NCBI GenBank assembly: GCA_016871975.1
Contig: VHBM01000016.1
Location: forward strand, 1 to 22,235
Direction of reading: 5' to 3'
Length of the DNA: 22,235 nt
Source of the DNA: Nitrososphaerota archaeon
Lineage (GTDB): Archaea > Thermoproteota > Nitrososphaeria > Nitrososphaerales > Nitrosopumilaceae
Positions within the stretch are counted from its first letter, which is position 1. Each line of letters opens with the position of its first letter. This document shows, in pieces, positions 1 through 6,339 of this stretch. A model generated the notes under the pieces. The model saw only the letters and a list, made by a program, of their open reading frames with translations. It searched no databases and was not told the DNA's origin. A program made the translations under genes and the position numbers.

Positions 1-1073
1 TGGGTGTTTCTGATGGTGCATCACAAAAAGAAATACGAAGTGCCTTTAGAAAACTTGCCCTAGAGCACCACTCAGATCGAGGAGGTGATGATGAAAAATT
101 CAAGAGGATAAAGCTTGCATTTGAGGATCTAAAGCAAGGCAAAAAATATCCAGATTCGCTTGAAGAAACATCCAAAAAAAACAGATTTTACTCAGGTGAT
201 TCTGAAGAAGAAAAAAGAAGAAAAAACCTCTTACTGTCAAAAGATGTTGCAAGAGAAATGATGATTGCAGAAGAATGGGCCGCTGCATTAAACAGAGCTG
301 ATGCAACAGGAGTTAGATTATTTGGCTCAAAAGAGCTAGGCGAGCTAGAATTTGAAAGAAAGGCAAACAAGGCACTTTCAATTAAAGGCAAGTACTGGGC
401 AGGCAATCTAAGATATGATGGACCAATTACAATGTGGGGAAGTATAACAAATCCATATTTTAGCGACAAAGAAGAATACAAGACACACATTCAAGTGACA
501 CATGGAAATTTCAAACTAATAGATCCTATTGAAAACAAATACGACATTGAAAACGGGGCAAAAATTACAGCAGACAATGGTGATATCATAGTAGGTAGTG
601 TGTCTGGGATTAAGGATCTTCTGCAAGACCCACAAGGAAGAGTTGGAATGCATGTTCTAAAAGAACACTTTACTCAACTAAACGCACCAAATGGCAAAAT
701 AATTGCTGGAAATATTCGGGAAACTGTAAGACTTGAAGCAGAAACTATAGTCGTGATAAATCTTGTAGATAATGTCAAGATAAAAGGAAAAAACATTCTA
801 GTTTATGGAAGCAAGGTAAACTATAACGTCGAGTTTGAGTTAGTGCAGGGAGGAAAAATCAGGTTTTATGATGAGGGTTCTGGGTTTGATATTAGTGATG
901 ATGCAGTTGTCCAACTAGAAAATGGAAAACAGTTTCGATTGCGGGATCTTAAAGGCGCACAAATGATAGGATATGGAGGAAAAGAAATCACATACGACTA
1001 TCTTGACGGTAAGGAAAAAAATCGCATGAAAAAGACTGGTTTAGGTTTTAGAATTGGAGGTTTCTTCAAGTAA
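1..1073 (+). CDS. J-domain protein with degenerate HPD motif and beta-rich C-terminal region (5' partial)
   Basis: The reading frame is open from the first base, so the start lies outside the window; codons begin at base 3. The first ~50 visible residues are a J domain: helix II (KEIRSAFRKLALEHH), a loop and helix III (EKFKRIKLAFEDLKQG). The loop reads HHSDRGG where family members normally read YHPDKGG, so the HPD tripeptide that stimulates Hsp70 ATPase is HSD. A charged lysine/glutamate-rich linker follows, then about 270 residues without a zinc finger or an obvious DnaJ C-terminal substrate domain. That part is rich in short hydrophobic strands separated by G, N and D turns (for example GKIIAGNIRETVRLEAETIVV), which suggests a beta-solenoid or beta-sandwich; this is inference. 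Probably only about ten N-terminal residues are missing. The J-domain call is firm; the function is unknown. Confidence 0.8.
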   Translation, partial: GVSDGASQKEIRSAFRKLALEHHSDRGGDDEKFKRIKLAFEDLKQGKKYPDSLEETSKKNRFYSGDSEEEKRRKNLLLSKDVAREMMIAEEWAAALNRADATGVRLFGSKELGELEFERKANKALSIKGKYWAGNLRYDGPITMWGSITNPYFSDKEEYKTHIQVTHGNFKLIDPIENKYDIENGAKITADNGDIIVGSVSGIKDLLQDPQGRVGMHVLKEHFTQLNAPNGKIIAGNIRETVRLEAETIVVINLVDNVKIKGKNILVYGSKVNYNVEFELVQGGKIRFYDEGSGFDISDDAVVQLENGKQFRLRDLKGAQMIGYGGKEITYDYLDGKEKNRMKKTGLGFRIGGFFK

Positions 1074-1116
1074 TATTTCTAAAAGCCAATTTTTTCAATT
1101 AGCATGTTTTTTAATT

Positions 1117-1482
1117 TTAGATTTTACTTATTATATTGAGAATCTTTTCTGGCAATGTCTTGTAATCTGCTTTTGATTCAGCAGCAACATAAAGCACATC
1201 TTCACCAATAGGAAAGCTAATTGCGAGAACCTTTTCGCGCAATGACATTGCAAACTTGACCTTGCCAAGCTGTTTGTCAAATTCTTGTCTCATTCTGACT
1301 CGTAGTGCAAGCTCCATAAACAACATCTCATCATCTTTTTGACTTTCTAATGGTTCTATTCCATCCTTCATGCCTCCAGCTACCAATCTTCCTCTGGGAT
1401 TTATCACTCCTGCAAATCTGACTAGAGGATCAAGATTTTTTATGCTATCACAAATCTTGCTATAATCAAAGATACGGCTCAA
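1117..1482 (-). CDS. Small DUF6659-like protein
   Basis: A 121-aa soluble protein, convergent with the J-domain gene and divergent from the S-layer-like gene. It has no signal peptide or membrane segment. The layout (LVRFAGVINPRGRLVAGGM near residues 20-40, a helical middle with MELALRVRMRQEFD, then strands KVLAISFPIGEDVLYVAAES) resembles a roadblock/profilin-like alpha-beta fold and matches my memory of the small DUF6659 family common in ammonia-oxidising archaea. The start is TTG; the next in-frame Met lies after the conserved N-terminal part, so TTG is preferred. The role is unknown; signalling or a small GTPase partner would be speculation from the fold. Confidence 0.7.
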   Translation of the reverse strand: MSRIFDYSKICDSIKNLDPLVRFAGVINPRGRLVAGGMKDGIEPLESQKDDEMLFMELALRVRMRQEFDKQLGKVKFAMSLREKVLAISFPIGEDVLYVAAESKADYKTLPEKILNIISKI

Positions 1483-1585
1483 GCTGTACTATATTTGAAG
1501 GGCCCCTATTTGGACTCATCGATAACTACAATCAACAAAATCAAAACATAATCTAGAAAACGACAAATCATGCGATAAGGTTATG

Positions 1586-1593
1586 TTATAAAA
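1586..1593 (+). promoter_or_regulatory. TATA box of the S-layer-like gene
   Basis: TTATAAAA is a near-consensus archaeal TATA box. Its centre is about 29 nt before the TTG at 1619, so transcription should begin only a few bases before that codon. This supports TTG as the start of a nearly leaderless mRNA. No convincing Shine-Dalgarno sequence is seen. Confidence 0.65.
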
Positions 1594-1618
1594 CGACTTT
1601 CTTTCGCTGGCAGGCGCC

Positions 1619-4570
1619 TTGTTTAGAATTATAGGAATTTTAACATTTTTAGCTTTAGTGCTATTTTTGCCAAGCACTGTTGAAGCCTCACATAACCAAA
1701 ACCTGTACGTTTCTGCAGAAAACTTACGTTTTAACAATCACTTTGCAGGCTCGATGGTAATTGAGGTTGTGGTTATGGATACAAACATTAGAACACTTGA
1801 CGACGCATTGGGAGAGCCAAGCGTTACATTAAATGGTAAAAAACTTCGCATGGCTCAGGCAAGTGATGGAAATTGGTATGCATATTTTGCAAACGCAGAC
1901 AAAGCGCAAGAAGCTGATGAAATAGCTGACAACAGTGGAACTGGGGACGATGGGCAAGGATTAGACTTTGGTGTATTTTGTGGGGAAAACACGGCCGCTT
2001 CCGTATTTGGTGTTAGTTTTTCAGATACTGAAGGCATTGCAATTTCAACTGATAGTGGTGTTTCAGGTACTACTGATGGCACTTCATCATTTAGTGCATG
2101 TACAGGTACTCCTGCAAGTCCAACATCAACAATTAACAATGTTGTCAGAAACTCCCCTAGTTTGAATCAAAATTCCAATGTTCCAGTAGGTCAAATAGGA
2201 ATAGATGCAGACATTTGGCCTGTAGTACAATTATTCTCATTTAGCAACGATGTTACAATACAGTATAACCGAGCAGGTGGCACACAATCTGTTACACTGC
2301 ATTATGATGACATTGAAAACATTTCAATAAATGTTGACAGAACAGCATATCCAACAAGTTCTGATGTAATCGCAACAATATATGACATGCAACTAAACCA
2401 GGATCCTACCTCTGAAGATACTTGGACATTTACTGCTGGCTCTACGCAAAGAACGTTTTACTATGCATTTACCTCGTCTGGTTCTAATGCAGCAAACAGC
2501 GGAACCGGTCTTAGAGATATTGCATCAAATCTATCAAATCTTGGTTTTGACAAGAACGGTAAGCTGTCATTAAATCTTGGAAATATTGCAGAGCTAAAAA
2601 CAAATCAAATACAACCATCAAGCACAGTTTCAGATGGTACTACCACATTTTCAAATATCGTAACCTTTGCTGAAACAGAGCCAAATTCTGGGATTTTTGT
2701 AAACTCTGATCATCAAGGCAAATCAAACGTTAAAATTTTAAGCTCGGCCCCGCGTGGCCAAAGTGCTATACTGGAATACAATTCACAATCTACCTCTATT
2801 GTATCCGGTACTTTTACTGCCTCAGTAGATCTTGGTGAAAAGGCATCTAAATCAATGCAACTTTCCACCTTGATCCCCGGAAAGAAGTTTGCAGTAACCT
2901 TAGTTGATCCTGATCAAAATCTAAGTTCGATGAGAAAAGATGATTTTCGTGTGTATAATAGTACGGCAATTATTCCTTCAATTCAGATTGGTGACCCAAT
3001 CACACTAGAAAAGACATCAGCAGTAAAACTCTTTTCTGATTCTGGTGCAGATCTAACTACATCCGGAATTTCTTCGACTTCATTTAGAGTAAATGATACT
3101 AATTCTGATATTTTACTAATAGATACTAGAAGTGTAAGCCCTACCACTAATTTTGAGAAAATCTCAATTAACCTTGGTATAACTGCAGATACACTTCAAG
3201 ACTTGTTAGTTGATGACGATGAATCAGACACTGATGGAACAAACTGGATTAATTATGATTTTAGATCATTTCAAAATCAACTTGAACTAGACACGAATGA
3301 TTTTTCTGACACAACCATGACATTGTATTTCGGCAGTCTTTCAGATTCTACTCCTGTTACAATATTGGATAGCGGTGATATTTCAAATGCTAAAGGATTA
3401 ATACAAATAGACAATGCAGATGTAGTTTCAATAAAGAGCAAGACAGGAGCTGTCTTTTTAGTTGTAAACTTTGATTCATCATCTAATACAAGTGGAGCGG
3501 GAAGAATAGCTAGTGAAACGGACAGGCAGCCAATTGTGTTTGATCTGTTCTCCTTTGGAGAAATCAGCTCAGAGCCAATTAACAACGCAAAATACAGACT
3601 AGAGCTAAAAGAATCAGAGGCTAATTCTGGCTCATTTACAGGCAGTATGGAAATTTCACAATCGAGTCAAACTGATTCGAGTTTTGTAAGAAGTACACTT
3701 CAAACAATAAGCGATGATGTAAAACTTTTAATAAATCAACGATTGCTTGACGAAAAAGGAATTGATCTAAAATATTCTGACATCGCAAGTGCAGGAATAG
3801 GTTTTGATGTTTCCTCTAAAACCGATGTTAGAACAAATGATGGGCAAGTTACACTAAACCAAAGAACGTTTCGTTTTGGCCAACCCGTAAAAGTGATATT
3901 AATAGATCCTGATCTTAACCAGAAACACGACAAAATCGATATTTATCTAACATCAAATGATTCATCTTCTTCTAATGTAGACACAGTTATTGATCAAAGC
4001 GGCAATCTACTATTAGAAATAATGATTAAAGATGTTAGATACAAACGCTGTACAATAAGCGGTGTTGAGACAGGAGGCCTTGCATCTACTGGCTTTACAC
4101 TTGTTGAAACAGGTCCCGCCACTGGTATTTTTGAAGGGATATTTAGAATGCCTACACAGATATGTAATAGCGATGGAACAAGACTAATCTCGCCTGCAGG
4201 CGGAAGTATCGAAGTTGAGTATCATGATGCATTAGACTCATCAGGAGAATCAAACATATTCGGATTAACATTTCCAAAAACTACAACTGCTACTCCAAGA
4301 GTTGACGAAAAAGTTCCTGACTGGATAAAAACCAATGTAAGAGCATGGGCTGATAAAAAAACAAGTGATGATACGTTTCTTAATGGACTCCAATATCTTA
4401 TCAATGAAAACTTGATCACGCCAAAGACACAAGAAGGTAAATCCGAAAAAAAATTGCCATCATGGATTAAAAATAATGCAAAGTGGTGGTCAAGTGGTCT
4501 TATCACACAAGACGATTATCTTAGCGGACTAGAATATCTAATAGAAAAAGGAATAATTAGACTGCCATAA
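1619..4570 (+). CDS. S-layer-like secreted surface protein with two C-terminal W-I-K-N-N repeats
   Basis: A 983-aa exported protein. Residues 1-23 form a signal peptide (MFRIIGILTFLALVLFLPST, cleavage probably after VEA or EAS). The mature N-terminus (NLYVSAENLRFNNHFAG, later LNGKKLRMAQASDGNWYAYF) closely resembles, from memory, Nitrosopumilus S-layer proteins. The body is Ser/Thr/Asn/Asp-rich and beta-like, with repeated elements such as VTLVDPDQN and VILIDPDLN and acidic stretches (LVDDDESDTDG) that could bind divalent cations, plus many Asn-X-Ser/Thr sequons. The C-terminus has two copies of a ~36-residue repeat, at about 898-933 (VPDWIKTNVRAWADKK...) and 945-983 (LPSWIKNNAKWWSSGLI...), a motif seen in many exported thaumarchaeal proteins. 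The start is TTG: an in-frame stop lies at 1589, the next Met falls after the signal peptide, and a TATA box is well placed. It is shorter than the roughly 1,700 aa I recall for the main Nitrosopumilus S-layer protein, so it may be a paralogue or minor surface protein. Confidence 0.8.
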   Translation: MFRIIGILTFLALVLFLPSTVEASHNQNLYVSAENLRFNNHFAGSMVIEVVVMDTNIRTLDDALGEPSVTLNGKKLRMAQASDGNWYAYFANADKAQEADEIADNSGTGDDGQGLDFGVFCGENTAASVFGVSFSDTEGIAISTDSGVSGTTDGTSSFSACTGTPASPTSTINNVVRNSPSLNQNSNVPVGQIGIDADIWPVVQLFSFSNDVTIQYNRAGGTQSVTLHYDDIENISINVDRTAYPTSSDVIATIYDMQLNQDPTSEDTWTFTAGSTQRTFYYAFTSSGSNAANSGTGLRDIASNLSNLGFDKNGKLSLNLGNIAELKTNQIQPSSTVSDGTTTFSNIVTFAETEPNSGIFVNSDHQGKSNVKILSSAPRGQSAILEYNSQSTSIVSGTFTASVDLGEKASKSMQLSTLIPGKKFAVTLVDPDQNLSSMRKDDFRVYNSTAIIPSIQIGDPITLEKTSAVKLFSDSGADLTTSGISSTSFRVNDTNSDILLIDTRSVSPTTNFEKISINLGITADTLQDLLVDDDESDTDGTNWINYDFRSFQNQLELDTNDFSDTTMTLYFGSLSDSTPVTILDSGDISNAKGLIQIDNADVVSIKSKTGAVFLVVNFDSSSNTSGAGRIASETDRQPIVFDLFSFGEISSEPINNAKYRLELKESEANSGSFTGSMEISQSSQTDSSFVRSTLQTISDDVKLLINQRLLDEKGIDLKYSDIASAGIGFDVSSKTDVRTNDGQVTLNQRTFRFGQPVKVILIDPDLNQKHDKIDIYLTSNDSSSSNVDTVIDQSGNLLLEIMIKDVRYKRCTISGVETGGLASTGFTLVETGPATGIFEGIFRMPTQICNSDGTRLISPAGGSIEVEYHDALDSSGESNIFGLTFPKTTTATPRVDEKVPDWIKTNVRAWADKKTSDDTFLNGLQYLINENLITPKTQEGKSEKKLPSWIKNNAKWWSSGLITQDDYLSGLEYLIEKGIIRLP

Positions 4571-4583
4571 TTTTTTATTTTTG
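4571..4583 (+). terminator. T-rich terminator after the S-layer-like gene
   Basis: A run of six T, one A and five T starts one base after the TAA stop, matching the U-tract terminators of archaea, which need no hairpin. It overlaps the 3' end of the small minus-strand gene at 4575. Confidence 0.45.
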
Positions 4584-4685
4584 AAACAAGCCACATTTGC
4601 AGCCTTTCACCAAACACTTACCTTTGCCGTCTTCGTGTATTGCCTTGTCATGAAAGCATCCAGACTCTACATTATGGCATATCAT
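4575..4685 (-). CDS. 36-aa cysteine/histidine-rich small protein
   Basis: Reading right to left, an ATG at 4685 opens a 36-residue frame ending in TAA. It begins MICHNVESGCFHDKAIHEDG and ends in a KGCKCGLFQK tail. Cys at 3, 10, 24, 29 and 31 and His at 4, 12 and 17 are dense enough for one zinc site, although the spacing matches no family I know. It lies 18 nt downstream of another cysteine-rich small gene on the same strand, so both may share a transcript. No clear Shine-Dalgarno is seen. Support is composition and context only; it could be a chance frame, but eight potential metal ligands in 36 residues argue against that. Confidence 0.5.
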   Translation of the reverse strand: MICHNVESGCFHDKAIHEDGKGKCLVKGCKCGLFQK

Positions 4686-4703
4686 ATTTAGAAAATTTAG
4701 AGT

Positions 4704-4877
4704 TTAACCATATATGATGCAATACTCACATTCGCAGATTTGCACCTGTTTGCTTTTTGCAAGACATTTTTTATGTTGTCCTGCTTGGCATTGGACGCAA
4801 ATCTGATCTAGATTATCAACTTTCGAATATTTTTTTGACTGATCAAAACCAAATCCGCCATCTCGAGGCCCAACCAT
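4704..4877 (-). CDS. 57-aa small zinc-finger-like protein
   Basis: An ATG at 4877 opens a 57-residue frame. The N-terminus (MVGPRDGGFGFDQSKKY) is glycine-rich; the C-terminal half holds the ligand pattern C-x2-C-x4-H-x2-C-x9-C-x-C-x2-C (Cys 27, 30, 38, 48, 50, 53; His 35), strongly suggesting one or two structural zinc sites. A TATA-like CTAAAATAC is centred 25 nt before the ATG, the spacing expected for a leaderless mRNA. It precedes the 36-aa cysteine-rich gene by 18 nt. No function is recognised; nucleic-acid or protein binding would be typical of such small zinc proteins but is inference. Confidence 0.6.
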   Translation of the reverse strand: MVGPRDGGFGFDQSKKYSKVDNLDQICVQCQAGQHKKCLAKSKQVQICECEYCIIYG

Positions 4878-4897
4878 AACAAAATAAAGAAAATCTA

Positions 4898-4906
4898 GTA
4901 TTTTAG
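4898..4906 (-). promoter_or_regulatory. TATA-like box for the 57-aa zinc-finger-like gene
   Basis: On the minus strand CTAAAATAC is centred about 25 nt before the ATG at 4877, giving a leaderless or nearly leaderless transcript. Confidence 0.45.
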
Positions 4907-4938
4907 CTCATTCAAGTAGGATTTTGTAGGCGTCACAA

Positions 4939-5085
4939 CTATTCTTGGTTATCTTTTGTTTGGTTATTCTCCTTTTTATCCCACATATGCATTGTTCCTC
5001 TTAACATAAAACAACCAACAATTATTGCCACAAGGCCACTTAATACAAAACCAGCTGCATTTCTTATGATTTTTAGTTTTGACAC
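4939..5085 (-). CDS. 48-aa single-pass membrane protein
   Basis: A GTG at 5085 opens a 48-residue frame ending in TAG. Residues 1-8 are basic (VSKLKIIR), residues about 9-28 form one hydrophobic helix (NAAGFVLSGLVAIIVGCFML), and the tail is polar and charged (WDKKENNQTKDNQE). The positive-inside rule is ambiguous because both flanks carry Lys or Arg. A TTAATTT element is centred 25 nt before the GTG, supporting a leaderless start there; an in-frame stop lies farther upstream. No family is recognised. The clean helix plus polar tail makes a real gene more likely than chance, but no homology was checked. Confidence 0.45.
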   Translation of the reverse strand: MSKLKIIRNAAGFVLSGLVAIIVGCFMLRGTMHMWDKKENNQTKDNQE

Positions 5086-5106
5086 ATAAACAATTGGCTC
5101 AACTTG

Positions 5107-5113
5107 AAATTAA
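5107..5113 (-). promoter_or_regulatory. TATA-like box for the 48-aa membrane protein
   Basis: TTAATTT on the minus strand is centred 25 nt before the GTG start at 5085. It is a weak box in AT-rich DNA; the value lies in the spacing. Confidence 0.3.
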
Positions 5114-5175
5114 GCTCATCTAGTCTAAATGGCTGCATAAAACATTCATTTAATGTATTTTTTACAAGCAAACCA

Positions 5176-5274
5176 TTGGTAAATAAAAAAAATATTGCAA
5201 TCTGGATTGCAATAATAGGTGGAGGAATAGCATTTTATCTCCTATATGGCATTGCGGCAGACCTTATGCGATGA
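5176..5274 (+). CDS. 32-aa single-helix membrane peptide
   Basis: A TTG at 5176 opens a frame to TGA at 5272. The peptide starts MVNKKNIAIWIAIIGGG and ends FYLLYGIAADLMR: a short basic N-terminus, one hydrophobic helix with a glycine patch, and a polar end. A TTTAAT element (5149-5154) is centred about 24 nt before the TTG, which fits leaderless expression. The frame stays open upstream without an ATG, so the start rests on promoter spacing and the sharp onset of the helix. It lies tail-to-tail with the coiled-coil gene, 11 nt away. No family is recognised. Confidence 0.4.
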   Translation: MVNKKNIAIWIAIIGGGIAFYLLYGIAADLMR

Positions 5275-5285
5275 TTTCTAATTTC

Positions 5286-6107
5286 CTAGGATTTTTGTTT
5301 TTTTGATTTCTGCAGCTCGCCTAGCTGTTTTTTCGTTTTTATGTGCTCAGTACGCTCTCGTTCTATTGCCTGTTTTAAAACCTCGATTTCCTGTTGCGCC
5401 TTTTGCAATTTTGCATTGGTTGCCGCTACCACTGCACTTGCTGCCTCTATCACATTTTTTGATGCTCCGCCTCTCCCTGTACTAGAGAGATCACTTTCCA
5501 AAAGTTTAAGCTCCTTTTTTGCAACCTCGATTTCTTGCCTTTTGTTGTCGCTTTCGTCTTTCAAGTATTGAAGCTGTTGTCTTGCTAAATCAACTTCAGA
5601 TTTGGCTTTTGCAAGTTCGGTTTTTACTTGTTCTAGTTCTACCTGAGACTCCGGTGGTTGAGATCTTATCTTTTCCAGATCTTCTTTATGTTGTGCAATC
5701 TGTGACTTTATTGAGGCAAGCTTCAGGTTTGCTTCGTTGAGCTCATCCAGCGTTGATTTTGCTATATTATGTTCTGATTTGGCAGAGCTTAGTCTATTTT
5801 GCAGCTCTGCATATTCTTTTTTTATTGTCTCAAGTTCCATTTTTTTTTGCTTCATTTCCCTTTTTGTGGACATCAGGTTTCCAACTACTTGATCATACTC
5901 TTCTTTCACATCGGCAAGTTTTTGTAAAACTGAATTAAGATGCGCAGTGTTTGTTTGGATTTCTTTTCTTAGATAATCTGACTCGCCTTGTGAGCGTTCC
6001 TTTAAAACACCGTCATGGCTTTTTACGATGGTGCCATCATCTGTTTCTTTTTTGATTAATACATCCTCTGGCTCTTCATGTTTTTTTAAACGCTTAAAGA
6101 ATCCCAT
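5286..6107 (-). CDS. Long coiled-coil protein of unknown function
   Basis: A 273-aa soluble protein starting MGFFKRLKKHEEPEDVLIKK. The first ~45 residues are charged and probably disordered; from about residue 45 to 205 there is continuous heptad-like coiled coil rich in E, K, Q and L, with a proline break (RSQPPES) near 150. A glycine-containing interruption (SSTGRGGAS) near 208-217 is followed by an Ala-rich helix (NVIEAASAVVAATNAKLQ) and another coiled coil. There is no Walker motif, so it is not an SMC ATPase. It is the last gene of the elp3-lysS operon, 19 nt after the two-helix membrane protein, which makes partnership with that protein or a role in cell structure conceivable, but nothing in the sequence shows it. 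Confidence 0.75.
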   Translation of the reverse strand: MGFFKRLKKHEEPEDVLIKKETDDGTIVKSHDGVLKERSQGESDYLRKEIQTNTAHLNSVLQKLADVKEEYDQVVGNLMSTKREMKQKKMELETIKKEYAELQNRLSSAKSEHNIAKSTLDELNEANLKLASIKSQIAQHKEDLEKIRSQPPESQVELEQVKTELAKAKSEVDLARQQLQYLKDESDNKRQEIEVAKKELKLLESDLSSTGRGGASKNVIEAASAVVAATNAKLQKAQQEIEVLKQAIERERTEHIKTKKQLGELQKSKKQKS

Positions 6108-6126
6108 TTTAGCACCCTCTGTTTTC

Positions 6127-6339
6127 CTATGTTCTTTTTTTTATAAAATTAAGATAAAAGCCAATTCCTCCAACAATAAACCCTAGTCCTATGAAACCCA
6201 TCCCGATTTGTGGTGATTCGCTAAAGGTTATTGGGGCAAGTATGAACATGAGTGCGCCTAAAATTATAAGAAAAAATCCTCCGCTTTTTCTTGGTCTGTT
6301 ATGTTCGTTGTGTGCCAAAGCAGTTGTATTATCTAGCAT
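6127..6339 (-). CDS. Small two-helix membrane protein
   Basis: A 70-aa protein read from the ATG at 6339 (MLDNTTALAHNEHNRPRKSG). The residues after the basic PRKSGG stretch form helix one (FFLIILGALMFILAPITF), then a short loop (SESPQIG) and helix two (MGFIGLGFIVGGIGFYLNF), ending in KKRT. A longer frame reaches 6381, but this ATG overlaps the lysS stop by 11 nt, a typical translational-coupling arrangement, and avoids a long overlap, so the shorter form is preferred. The unpaired charged termini suggest both ends are cytoplasmic. Unknown family; the position between lysS and a coiled-coil gene is the only functional clue. Confidence 0.7.
   Translation of the reverse strand: MLDNTTALAHNEHNRPRKSGGFFLIILGALMFILAPITFSESPQIGMGFIGLGFIVGGIGFYLNFIKKRT

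Noticed and set aside
188..490. Minus-strand frame of 100 codons within the J-domain gene
   Set aside because: Antisense to a continuous frame with a recognised J domain; low-complexity Ser/Leu/Phe content.
5074..5138. A 21-codon ATG frame on the minus strand (MQPFRLDELNF...) ahead of the 48-aa membrane protein
   Set aside because: It overlaps the GTG start in another frame, has no recognisable feature, and is too short to support without conservation data. A frameshifted longer gene was considered but nothing requires it.
5303..5938. Several plus-strand frames inside the coiled-coil gene
   Set aside because: They are antisense to a regular heptad-repeat protein; their hydrophobic, Leu/Cys-rich composition is the usual mirror of Lys/Glu-rich coding DNA.
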